Part shown: piece by piece, positions 1-7,914 of the stretch
Layout: each line of letters opens with the position of its first letter
How positions within the stretch are numbered: position 1 is the stretch's first letter
From: Bacteroidota bacterium
GTDB taxonomy: Bacteria > Bacteroidota > Bacteroidia > Bacteroidales > Prolixibacteraceae
DNA: 12,188 nucleotides
Reading direction: 5' to 3'
Assembly: GCA_013203755.1 (NCBI GenBank)
Contig: JABMPI010000238.1
Span: 1 to 12,188, forward strand
Notes under the pieces: model-generated
Database searches by the model: none
Told to the model about the DNA's origin: nothing
What the model saw: the letters and a program-made list of their open reading frames with translations, nothing else
Program-made: the position numbers and the translations under genes

Positions 1-1
1 C

Positions 2-877
2 ACCGCTACTACCGGATTTGAACTAACCAATGGTCACTCGGGCAAACAATGTTCCGATTGTCACCAAGGAACAACTACCAATGCAAGTTCGGAATGTATT
101 AGTTGCCACCAACAGAATTACAACGAAGCAACAGACCATGCTTTATTAAATTTCCCGTTTGATTGTTTACAGTGCCACAATAATACGGATTGGAGCCAGG
201 CCACATTCGACCACAGCGCAACCAATTTCCCATTAACAGGTTCTCATGTTGCAACTGAATGTGTAGCTTGCCACTCGCAAGGTTACACAGGAACTTCAAC
301 GTTGTGTTCCGCTTGTCATCAGACCAATTACAATGCGACAACTAATCCGGGTCATGCTTCATTGGGAATTTCAACCAATTGCGAAGCTTGCCACACTACT
401 AATCCGGGCTGGGAACCGGCATTATTTTCAAATCATAACGATTATTATGCATTAAACGGAGCGCATGCAGGGATTGCAGGTAACTGTTTTTTATGTCACG
501 AAGGAAATTACAACAACACTTCAAACACCTGTTTTGGTTGTCATTCTGCCGAGTACAATAACTCAACAGACCCGGCACATTCTGTGGCTCAGTTCCCGAT
601 TGATTGTGAAAGTTGCCATTCTGAAAATGCCTGGGAGCCATCCACTTTTAATCACGACAGCCAGTATTTTCCTATTTACAGTGGAGAACATCAAGGGGAG
701 TGGAATTCATGTGCAGATTGCCACACCGAGCCAACCAATTTTTCTGTTTTTTCGTGTATCACTTGCCACGAACATAACATTACCGATATGGCAGATGACC
801 ACAGCGGAGTGAAAGATTATCTATATAACAGTGTGAGCTGTTTAGCTTGTCATCCAACCGGAACTTCAAATGATTAA
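2..877 (+). CDS. Multiheme c-type cytochrome, 12 hemes visible (5' partial)
   Basis: The reading frame is open from base 2, so the start and export signal lie upstream of the window. The visible 291 residues contain 12 CXXCH heme-attachment motifs (CSDCH, CISCH, CLQCH, CVACH, CSACH, CEACH, CFLCH, CFGCH, CESCH, CADCH, CITCH, CLACH). They fall into a repeating unit of about 73-78 residues, with boundaries at bases 200, 419 and 641. Each unit runs F-x-H, G-x-H, CXXCH, CXXCH, (D/G/A)H(A/S), CXXCH, W-x-P. Each complete unit therefore has three hemes and at least three non-motif histidines, which suggests bis-histidine ligation. Covalent heme attachment places the protein in the periplasm or at the cell surface, as an electron carrier or wire. 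The C-terminus ends shortly after a CXXCH-Pro motif. The stop codon overlaps the start of the next gene, a beta-barrel protein. The redox partner and substrate cannot be read from the sequence. Confidence 0.93.
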   Translation, partial: TATTGFELTNGHSGKQCSDCHQGTTTNASSECISCHQQNYNEATDHALLNFPFDCLQCHNNTDWSQATFDHSATNFPLTGSHVATECVACHSQGYTGTSTLCSACHQTNYNATTNPGHASLGISTNCEACHTTNPGWEPALFSNHNDYYALNGAHAGIAGNCFLCHEGNYNNTSNTCFGCHSAEYNNSTDPAHSVAQFPIDCESCHSENAWEPSTFNHDSQYFPIYSGEHQGEWNSCADCHTEPTNFSVFSCITCHEHNITDMADDHSGVKDYLYNSVSCLACHPTGTSND

Positions 878-2498
878 AATTAAACAACATAAAACTTTGG
901 GGTACTTGCTGCTATTTATTATTCTGGCATCTGTTTTTGAATTAAATGCACAGGAATCAAAAAAAAATATGGAGGGTTCGGTTTCATATATTTCGGGGCA
1001 AAGTATTTATGTAAAATTTAAAAGTACGCAGGGAATTGAAAATGACGATACTCTTTTTATGAATAAAAATGGAGTTTTGGTTCCCGTTTTGGTTGTTCAA
1101 CACCACTCTTCAATTTCGTGCCTTTGTAATGCAATTAGAGATAATTCATTTAATGTTTCGGATAAAATTATTGCCAACGGTAAAGTTGTTATTATAAAAG
1201 ATTCACTCAAAATCCAACCAGAAGAACAAATTGAGCAAGATGTGAGTGAACAGGTTTTAACTGCTGAAACATCAACTTCAAAACCAAAATTAAGTAGGAA
1301 TGTAAGCGGGCGACTTTCGCTTTCTTCGTATTCTAATTTTTCAAATACAATGAGTGACGATGTTCACCGGTTTCGATACACGTTTTCCATGAAGGCTTCA
1401 AATATTTCAGATTCAAAACTTTCAGCTGAATCTTACATTTCATTTTCCCATAAATTAAATCAGTGGGATGTTGTACAAGAAAACTTAAATAAAGCACTGA
1501 AAATATATAGTTTGGCGCTGAAATACGATTTTAATGAAACAACCTCGCTTTGGGCGGGGCGCAAAATAAATCCGAAGCTAGCCAATGTTGGAGCTGTCGA
1601 TGGTTTGCAGTTTCAAAAACAGTGGAATAATTTGTATGTGGGAGCAGTTGCAGGTACGCGACCCGATTTTCAGGATTATGGATTTAATCCACATTTATTT
1701 GAATACGGTGCTTATATTGGGCAAAGTATAAAGGTAAAAAATGGTTTTGTGCAAACGTCACTGGCTTTTTTCGAGCAAAGAAACAGTTCAAATATCGACC
1801 GCCGGTTTACTTATTTTCAACACAGCAATTCATTCATCAAAAACATTAATATTTTTTCGTCGTTTGAATTGGATTTATACCGATTGGAAAACGGAGAACC
1901 TAAAAATATGGTAAGTTTAACCAGTTTGTATCTTTCAGCTCGTTACAAAGTTTCGCGGCGTTTGTCGCTGTTTGGTTCCTACGATAACCGTAAAAATGTG
2001 ATTTATTACGAAACGTTCAAAAATTACGCCGACGAGGTGTTACAACAAGCTAGTCGGCAAGGTTTTCGGCTTAGAATAAATTACCGCCCAATTAATTATT
2101 TAAACCTGGGAATAACTGCGGGTACCAGATTTAGAAAGGAAGATCCTCGCCCCACAAAAACAATAAACAGTTATGCAACTTATACCCGGGTTCCGATAAT
2201 AAATGCATCGCTTACTTTTACAACAAACTTAATGCAAACGAGTTATTTGGACGGGCAGATTTACGGAATGCGATTGTCGAAAGATATTATTTCAGGAAAA
2301 ATATTTACAACCGTACATTATCGACGGGTGAATTTTAACTATGTAAATTCAAATTCGGTACTTAAACAAAATATTGGGGAAATTGACTTTTCTTATCAGT
2401 TCAACAAAAAGTTGTTCTTGTCTGTTAATTATGAAGCAACTTTTCAGGATAGGGAAAAATACAATCGGGTATATTTGAATCTGAGGAGGAAGTTTTAA
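870..2498 (+). CDS. Outer-membrane beta-barrel protein, putative partner of the cytochrome
   Basis: This 542-residue protein starts with a signal peptide (basic MIKIKQHK, hydrophobic stretch, likely cleavage near residue 28 at NAQ). A small domain at about residues 33-110 carries the protein's only two cysteines (C84 and C86, as SCLC) just after a HHSS motif. A polar linker spans about 110-140. From about 141 to 542 alternating aromatic/polar strands and tight turns indicate an outer-membrane barrel, and the chain ends in phenylalanine as many barrels do. The ATG at 870 overlaps the cytochrome stop by 8 nt and has no Shine-Dalgarno, which suggests translational coupling. Known porin-cytochrome complexes (MtrAB type) thread a multiheme cytochrome through a barrel, and the coupled pair here suggests a similar arrangement. 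That is inference: no similarity to MtrB is evident and the barrel is shorter. It could also be a generic porin. Confidence 0.8.
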   Translation: MIKIKQHKTLGYLLLFIILASVFELNAQESKKNMEGSVSYISGQSIYVKFKSTQGIENDDTLFMNKNGVLVPVLVVQHHSSISCLCNAIRDNSFNVSDKIIANGKVVIIKDSLKIQPEEQIEQDVSEQVLTAETSTSKPKLSRNVSGRLSLSSYSNFSNTMSDDVHRFRYTFSMKASNISDSKLSAESYISFSHKLNQWDVVQENLNKALKIYSLALKYDFNETTSLWAGRKINPKLANVGAVDGLQFQKQWNNLYVGAVAGTRPDFQDYGFNPHLFEYGAYIGQSIKVKNGFVQTSLAFFEQRNSSNIDRRFTYFQHSNSFIKNINIFSSFELDLYRLENGEPKNMVSLTSLYLSARYKVSRRLSLFGSYDNRKNVIYYETFKNYADEVLQQASRQGFRLRINYRPINYLNLGITAGTRFRKEDPRPTKTINSYATYTRVPIINASLTFTTNLMQTSYLDGQIYGMRLSKDIISGKIFTTVHYRRVNFNYVNSNSVLKQNIGEIDFSYQFNKKLFLSVNYEATFQDREKYNRVYLNLRRKF

Positions 2499-2574
2499 TA
2501 ATTGATATTTATCTGTGTTGTTTGTACAATTTTAAGCGAATTAATTCTTTTCTTTGAAAAAAAATAGAAAAAAA

Positions 2575-3312
2575 ATGAGAGTATATTTAATATTGGCTTT
2601 ATTAGTGGTTTTTTCGTCGTGTGTTAAAAATAAAAAAGGACAGGTTGTTGAGATTGCCGCTCCAACAAATGCAAAAGTTTTTGAAGTAGTAGAAGTTGTT
2701 CAAGCAAACAGCTACTCTTATTTAAAAGTAAAAGAGAATTTTAGTGAAAGATGGGTTGCTGTAACCAAACAAGAATTTGCAGTTGGAGATGTTTATTATT
2801 ATGATTCTGCATTGGAAATGAGAGATTTTATAAGTAAAGACTTAGATCGCACTTTTGATGTGGTATATTTTGTGAATGCAATTAGTAAAACACCACTGAA
2901 TCAGATGCCTCAAAATGCAATGGGAGCTGGAGCACCTGCACATTCGGGGAAAGTGGAGACCAAGGAAAAAAGCACAGTTACATTGGAAAAAGGTGATAAA
3001 GAAATAACTATTGCTCAGGTTTTTGCCAATCGTAAAGATTATTCATCAAAAGAATTTGAGATTAGAGGAGTGGTAGTTAAAGTAAATAAACAGGTGATGG
3101 GTAAAAACTGGATTCATATTCAGGATGGAACCAACGATGCCGGGAATTTCGATTTAACCGTAACCACCCAAGGCGAGGCTGAAGTTGGCGACGAAGTAAC
3201 TTTTAAAGGAAAATTGACTTTGAATAAAGATTTTGGTGCTGGTTATTCTTACGAAGTAATTATGGAAGATGCAGTTTTGGCGAGTACCAAAGCAGTAAGC
3301 ACACAACTTTAG
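2575..3312 (+). CDS. Lipoprotein with OB-fold-like C-terminal domain, NrfJ-like
   Basis: A short hydrophobic signal ends in VFSSC, a plausible though imperfect lipobox (Phe at -3), so the mature protein is probably a lipid-anchored periplasmic protein. Two domains follow. Residues of about 30-105 contain a SYSYLKV...WVAV...GD pattern, then MRDF, SK and LDRTFD. A linker rich in Met, Pro, Gly and His follows. The second domain, at about residues 137-240, looks like an OB fold (FEIRGVVVKV, MGKNWIHIQDGT, GDEVTFKGKL). From memory, this pair occurs beside multiheme cytochromes and is sometimes named NrfJ-like or miscalled a DNA-binding protein. I chose the ATG at 2575 because of its A-rich leader. 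An in-frame TTG at 2554 would add seven residues (MKKNRKK) and give a better charged n-region, so it remains possible. The gene lies 76 nt after the barrel gene and before a strong terminator, so it is probably the last gene of the cytochrome operon. Its function is unknown. Confidence 0.72.
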   Translation: MRVYLILALLVVFSSCVKNKKGQVVEIAAPTNAKVFEVVEVVQANSYSYLKVKENFSERWVAVTKQEFAVGDVYYYDSALEMRDFISKDLDRTFDVVYFVNAISKTPLNQMPQNAMGAGAPAHSGKVETKEKSTVTLEKGDKEITIAQVFANRKDYSSKEFEIRGVVVKVNKQVMGKNWIHIQDGTNDAGNFDLTVTTQGEAEVGDEVTFKGKLTLNKDFGAGYSYEVIMEDAVLASTKAVSTQL

Positions 3313-3337
3313 TTTTTGCTGAAGGTTAAATACTTTC

Positions 3338-3380
3338 AAAAAACCGTTCTTCCTTTGTTAAAAGGAAAAACGGTTTTTTT
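3338..3380 (+). terminator. Intrinsic terminator of the cytochrome-barrel-lipoprotein operon
   Basis: The hairpin has an 11-bp outer stem (3338-3348 with 3369-3379), one C-A mismatch, a 7-bp inner stem (3350-3356 with 3361-3367) and a GTTA loop. It ends in a run of seven T residues. It lies 25 nt after the lipoprotein stop. Because the 5' arm begins with six A residues, it could also terminate transcription on the other strand. Confidence 0.9.
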
Positions 3381-3413
3381 ATTTGTAGTAGTCAGTAGGT
3401 CACGCCGGGGATT

Positions 3414-3455
3414 TTATGTTTTTAAAATGTAGTCTTGAAAGGACTATAAACATAA
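3414..3455. repeat. Nested inverted repeat in the leader of the propeller gene
   Basis: Outer arms TTATGTTT (3414-3421) and AAACATAA (3448-3455) match perfectly over 8 bp. Inside them, TAGTC (3430-3434) and GACTA (3442-3446) form a second pair around a 7-nt loop. The two pairs are offset: 8 unpaired nt on the left side against 1 on the right. The element sits 61 nt before the propeller start and after the previous terminator, so it could be an operator or an RNA leader structure. No known binding-site consensus was recognised, and in AT-rich DNA chance is possible. Confidence 0.35.
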
Positions 3456-3516
3456 TCAAAAATTATTTCTAATTTTAGGAAAAATCTAATACGATTAACT
3501 TTATAAAATAAACCTA

Positions 3517-5367
3517 ATGACCAACCTAAAATTGTTAAAATCGTTTCTTGTTCTGTTGTTTATTTATTCAACGTCTTTTACACAAGCCCAAAACTGGCCA
3601 AACTGGCGCGGTCCAAATGGAGATGGCACTAGTATAGAAACCAATTTGCCTGCCGAGTGGGATTCAATAACAAATGTAGTTTGGAAAAGCCCGGTGCCCG
3701 GTGTTGGTCATTCTTCGCCAATTATTTGGGAAGATAAACTTTTTACGATTACTGCTCTTCTTGAAACTCAAGAGAGAGTACTACTTTGTTACAATAGTAA
3801 AAACGGCGATTTGTTGTGGCAACAAACGGTTGTAAAAGCTAATTTGGAAGATAAACACCGGGATAATAGTTACGCATCTGGCACACCAGCAACCGATGGC
3901 AATTTAGTTTATGTGTCGTTTTTAGATGGCGAAGATGTTTTAGTAGCAGCCTACGATTTTACCGGGAAACAGATCTGGGTTCAACGACCCGGTAAATTCT
4001 CCAGCCCGCATGGTTACAGTTGTTCACCTGCACTTTTTGAAGATAAAATAATTATTAATGGCAACAGCAAAGGAGATTCTTTTATTGCAGCATTAAGCAA
4101 AACCGATGGTAAAATAATCTGGAAAGTTGAACACAAAAACAAAGCACATAGTTTTAGTACGCCAATTTTCAGAGAAATGGCCGGAAAGATGCAGATGATT
4201 TTTGGTGGAAATAAGGAAATTGCTTCTTATAATCCAGAAAATGGCTCAAAGTATTGGTTTGTTAACGGTCCTTCCGAAGACTTTACTTCAAGCCCTGTTT
4301 ATAACGAAAAAACCGGTTTAGTGCTTCTTAGCAGTGCATGGCCTCAACGTTTTTTGTTAGCGATTAAACCCGATGGTTCTGGCGATGTTACCGAAAGTCA
4401 TGTGGTTTGGCAAACTAAAGAAGGTGCTGTTTATGTTCCTTCGCCCATTTGTACCGATGATTATCTTTTTACAACTATGACCAACGGAAACGTTCATTGT
4501 ATAGAGATTGCTACCGGCATTACACTCTGGAAAGAAAATTTGGGTAAACAATATTCTTCTGCTGTTTTTGCAAATGGGTTGGTTTATATCCCAAACGACG
4601 AAGGTGTAATAACGGTAATAAAACCTGGCGCCATTTTTAAACCTGTTGCCAAAAATTCTATCGGCGAAAAAATGAATGCATCGCCCGCAATAAGCAATGG
4701 GAAAATATATTTGCGTGGAGATAAACACCTTTTTTGCATTGGCGAAAGTAGTTCAAGCCAAAGGATTAAAAGCAAGGTGATACCTTTTTCGGAATTGAAA
4801 TTTACTGATGTTGGTGCAGCTACCAAAGTTGGGAAGGCAACAATTAACACTGATAATATCGAAATTATTGCAGGAGGTTCTGACATTTGGGGTACAAACG
4901 ATGAGTTTAATTTTGGTTACCAAAAGGTAGAGGGAGATTTCGATGTGAGCGTCCAGATATTGAGTTTAAGCAAAGCACATCAATATACCAAAGCCGGAAT
5001 TATGGCGCGTGCCGATTTGAGTGATGACAGTCAACATGTATATTTTCAGGTTTTCCCCGACAATACTCCCCGGAATAAAAATAATGGAGGTTGCGAATTT
5101 CAATACCGAATGGAAAAAGGAGGTGAGATGAAAGCGATTTATCCCAACGCTGAAACCGCAGGAACCCAATTTGATGTAGATTTTCCAAATACATATATTC
5201 GTCTAAAACGAAGCGGTGATGTTTTTGAATCGTACATGAGTAATGACAATAAAACATGGCAACTTTATTCGAACTTCACTCAAAAATTACCCAATGAATT
5301 ATTGGTTGGTTTGGCTGTTACGTCTCACAATGCAGAAAAATTTACCACAGTTGAATTTGGACATTGA
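3517..5367 (+). CDS. Secreted PQQ-like beta-propeller with DUF1349-type C-terminal domain
   Basis: This 616-residue protein has a signal peptide (MTNLKLLKSF, then a hydrophobic core, cleavage near AQ at residue 25). Residues of about 27-410 form a PQQ/quinoprotein-like beta-propeller with repeated A-x-D/N-x-x-x-G-x-x-x-W blade motifs (for example NSKNGDLLW, DFTGKQIW, SKTDGKIIW, EIATGITLW). The opening WPNWRGPNGDG is typical of secreted propellers of this kind. Residues of about 420-616 resemble the DUF1349/concanavalin-like fold, with the characteristic AGIMAR at about 483. Such propellers may bind a cofactor or act as protein scaffolds, and the C-terminal domain is often found with carbohydrate-related proteins. 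No catalytic residues could be identified, so a PQQ-dependent enzyme activity should not be assumed. A DUF5916 membrane protein follows 96 nt later in the same direction. No Shine-Dalgarno precedes the ATG. Confidence 0.85.
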   Translation: MTNLKLLKSFLVLLFIYSTSFTQAQNWPNWRGPNGDGTSIETNLPAEWDSITNVVWKSPVPGVGHSSPIIWEDKLFTITALLETQERVLLCYNSKNGDLLWQQTVVKANLEDKHRDNSYASGTPATDGNLVYVSFLDGEDVLVAAYDFTGKQIWVQRPGKFSSPHGYSCSPALFEDKIIINGNSKGDSFIAALSKTDGKIIWKVEHKNKAHSFSTPIFREMAGKMQMIFGGNKEIASYNPENGSKYWFVNGPSEDFTSSPVYNEKTGLVLLSSAWPQRFLLAIKPDGSGDVTESHVVWQTKEGAVYVPSPICTDDYLFTTMTNGNVHCIEIATGITLWKENLGKQYSSAVFANGLVYIPNDEGVITVIKPGAIFKPVAKNSIGEKMNASPAISNGKIYLRGDKHLFCIGESSSSQRIKSKVIPFSELKFTDVGAATKVGKATINTDNIEIIAGGSDIWGTNDEFNFGYQKVEGDFDVSVQILSLSKAHQYTKAGIMARADLSDDSQHVYFQVFPDNTPRNKNNGGCEFQYRMEKGGEMKAIYPNAETAGTQFDVDFPNTYIRLKRSGDVFESYMSNDNKTWQLYSNFTQKLPNELLVGLAVTSHNAEKFTTVEFGH

Positions 5368-5392
5368 ACCAACTGAAATTTTGAACCAGATG

Positions 5393-5400
5393 TATTTTTG
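5393..5400 (+). promoter_or_regulatory. Candidate Bacteroidota -7 element
   Basis: TATTTTTG matches the Bacteroidota -7 consensus TAnnTTTG exactly and lies in the gap between the propeller and the DUF5916 gene, 63 nt before the latter's ATG. No TTTG was found at the expected -33 spacing (the nearest TTG, 5364-5366, is 26 nt upstream of the element), so support is weak. Confidence 0.25.
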
Positions 5401-5463
5401 ATTGTTGATATAGTACATTTATGCGCATTTTTTTTTCAAAACATACCTAGTCCAATTATTGGA

Positions 5464-7707
5464 ATGATAAAAATCCGAATCTTTTTTGTATCAGTTTTGT
5501 TACTTTTTCTTGTTCTTCAGGTAGCCGGACAAGCCAATTCCGGAAATGAATTCCGACGAAATTATAATTTAAAACCAGCTGTAGGAAGTATTATTATTGA
5601 TGGAAGTTTGAACGAGGAAACCTGGACTTTAGCCGAACCTTCCACCGATTTTAAAATGAGCTTTCCGGTTGATAACAAACTGGCAGATCCGTCCAGTCAA
5701 ACCGTTGTAAAACTAGCTTTCGACGATCAGTTTCTATACATTGGAGCAGTCTGTTTTGGGGAGGACAATTATATTATTCAAACTTTAAAAAGAGACAATA
5801 CACTTCAGGCAGGAGATGCTTTTGGTGTGGTTATCGATCCGGTAAACGAAAGAACCAATGGTTTTGTATTTGGAGTAAATCCAATGGGCGTTCAAACCGA
5901 AATGTTGGTTTCGGGTAAAACGGGGCGTAGGGAAATACTGGAATCTGGAAAAACACCTAAAGGAGTAAATCTGGCATGGGATAACAAATGGTATTCAGAG
6001 GTAAAAAGATTTAAAGACCATTGGGAAGTGGAAATTGCAATTCCTTTTAAAACACTTCGGTTTGATAATGGCAAAAAAGTGTGGGGCGTTAATTTTTTTC
6101 GAATTGATGCACAATCGAACAGCATTCATACCTGGGAACCCATTCCAATAGAATTTACTGAACTTGATTTGGGATATACCGGTCAGCTGGTTTGGGAAAG
6201 CTCACCCCAAAAAGTTAAAAATAACATCTCTCTAATTCCTTACATGCTAGGAGGTATTTCGCATGATTTTGAAAATGATTCACCCAATAAAACTGAATTT
6301 CAAACAGGAGTTGACGGGAAAGTTGCTTTAACATCAAATCTTAATTTTGATCTTACAGTAAATCCAAATTTCTCGCAAGTTGAAATTGATGAACAAGTAA
6401 CAAATCTAACCCTCTTTAATGTCCGGTTGCCGGAAAAGCGTTTGTTTTTTTTAGAGAATAGTGATGTTTTTGAAGATTTTGGAATTCCTCCCATGAAACC
6501 TTTTTTCTCCCGAAAAATTGGTTTGGATGAAGATGGAAGCCCCATCCCAATATTATTTGGAGCCCGTTTAAGCGGAAACGTCAATAAAGATTTGAGAATT
6601 GGTTTAATGAATATGCAAACCCGAAAAACCGACGATTTCTTTGCGCAAAATTATACGGCATTTGCATTTCATCAAAAGGTGTTTTCGCGTTCGGTTGTTA
6701 AAGGTTACATACATAATCGGCAAGCAATAAATATTACCGAAGAAGATTTTAACAGGAATGCGGGGCTTGAATTTTTATATCGGTCTACAGATGGTAGATT
6801 GCAAAGTTTAGCAGGTTATTCCAAATCGTTTAATCCCGGAGAAAACGACAAAAATTATTTTTATAGCTCGTACATCGGTTACGACAGCAGAAACTTTAGC
6901 ATATATTCGAATTTGGCTGGTGTTGGTGAGAATTACATTGCCGACATGGGTTATTTTCGGGGACAAGAATATTACGATGCAGAAAAAGATACCGTTTTCA
7001 GAATTGGGATGAATCACTGGTACACACGTGGGAGTTATACTATTTATGCCAATAACAACGATAAAATAATTTCTCAAGAAATTGGAGGTCGTGCGGTTCA
7101 TGATTTCCAAAGCGATTTTTCTGCATTAAGCAGGGAATTGGAAATTAATTATAACCTTCGTTTTTCGAATACAAGTTTGGTGACTGCAGCTCTTTCCCAA
7201 ATAGAGGTGAATTTATTGTATCCGTTCTCATTTACAGACGAAACTCCTTTATCGGCAGGGGTTTATAATTTTAGTTCGGCTGAAATTGGATTTGAATCGG
7301 ATCAAAGAAATTTATTTGGATTTAGAACTACCGCACTTTATGGAAGCTTTTATAATGGGGAGCGCACACAATTACAACTAAACCTGAAATACAGGATTCA
7401 GCCCTGGGGAAATTTTGCTGTTATGCTGGAATATAACGATCTTAAATTTCCCGAACCTTATGGTTCGCGGGTGTTGTTTAATATTACCCCTCGTATCGAT
7501 TTTAATTTTTCGAGAAACTTGTTTTGGACCACTTTTATGCAGTACGAAACACAAAGCGATAATTTTAACATAAACAGCCGCATTCAATGGCGGTTTCAAC
7601 CCATGTCGGATATTTATTTGGTTTATACCGATAACTATTCTATTGAATACGGTATTCCAAAGTACCGTGCTTTGATGCTTAAAATTAATTATTGGTTGAA
7701 TTTGTAA
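5464..7707 (+). CDS. CBM9-like / DUF5916 outer-membrane protein
   Basis: From the ATG at 5464 the protein is 747 residues and begins directly with a signal peptide (MIKIRIFF, hydrophobic core, VAGQ near residue 23). An upstream in-frame TTG at 5398 would place 22 extra residues before that signal, so it was rejected. Residues of about 38-215 form a family-9 carbohydrate-binding-module-like beta-sandwich (IIIDGSLNEETW; later FEDQFLY-type strand AFDDQFLYIGAV). From about 235 to the end is the DUF5916 region, recognised by NPNFSQVEIDEQ, LPEKRLFFLEN and FFSRKIG, followed by barrel-like strands that end in NYWLNL. The family is common in Bacteroidota and probably sits in the outer membrane. Its substrate is unknown, and the CBM9-like part does not by itself prove sugar binding. 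It lies downstream of the propeller gene and may be co-transcribed with it. Confidence 0.85.
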   Translation: MIKIRIFFVSVLLLFLVLQVAGQANSGNEFRRNYNLKPAVGSIIIDGSLNEETWTLAEPSTDFKMSFPVDNKLADPSSQTVVKLAFDDQFLYIGAVCFGEDNYIIQTLKRDNTLQAGDAFGVVIDPVNERTNGFVFGVNPMGVQTEMLVSGKTGRREILESGKTPKGVNLAWDNKWYSEVKRFKDHWEVEIAIPFKTLRFDNGKKVWGVNFFRIDAQSNSIHTWEPIPIEFTELDLGYTGQLVWESSPQKVKNNISLIPYMLGGISHDFENDSPNKTEFQTGVDGKVALTSNLNFDLTVNPNFSQVEIDEQVTNLTLFNVRLPEKRLFFLENSDVFEDFGIPPMKPFFSRKIGLDEDGSPIPILFGARLSGNVNKDLRIGLMNMQTRKTDDFFAQNYTAFAFHQKVFSRSVVKGYIHNRQAINITEEDFNRNAGLEFLYRSTDGRLQSLAGYSKSFNPGENDKNYFYSSYIGYDSRNFSIYSNLAGVGENYIADMGYFRGQEYYDAEKDTVFRIGMNHWYTRGSYTIYANNNDKIISQEIGGRAVHDFQSDFSALSRELEINYNLRFSNTSLVTAALSQIEVNLLYPFSFTDETPLSAGVYNFSSAEIGFESDQRNLFGFRTTALYGSFYNGERTQLQLNLKYRIQPWGNFAVMLEYNDLKFPEPYGSRVLFNITPRIDFNFSRNLFWTTFMQYETQSDNFNINSRIQWRFQPMSDIYLVYTDNYSIEYGIPKYRALMLKINYWLNL

Positions 7708-7914
7708 GGAGTTTAATAATTGCTGAAAACAAAAAGCATTACAACCACAAACCCATATTGTTTTTGGGCATTTATGTTTTAGCCTGTTTTTCAATTATTG
7801 CAGTAGTATGATGTTAGAGAGTTGTGTTGGGAATAATAATTATTGTAGAGGTTTTTAAAATGAATATTTATTCTGAACTTAAACAAAATTTATTTTATCC
7901 AAAATCAACTTATC

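Noticed and set aside
2..874. Tandem DNA repeat or CRISPR-like array suggested by the regular spacing of TGCCA/TGTCA blocks.
   Set aside because: The periodicity comes from codons for CXXCH motifs. The DNA between them is diverged and the frame is open throughout.
5398..5463. TTG start that would lengthen the DUF5916 protein by 22 residues.
   Set aside because: The extra residues precede a complete signal peptide starting at the ATG at 5464 and overlap the candidate -7 element.
7378..7794. Antisense open frame of 138 codons across the end of the DUF5916 gene.
   Set aside because: It lies almost entirely inside a well-supported gene on the other strand and has no recognisable domain or leader. 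The same applies to the other antisense frames within the cytochrome, propeller and receptor genes.
7716..7799. Inverted repeat AATAATTG / CAATTATT with a partial extension downstream of the DUF5916 gene.
   Set aside because: The arms are short, AT-only apart from one G/C pair, and 68 nt apart. No T run follows, so a terminator cannot be claimed. The rest of the 207-nt gap shows nothing recognisable.
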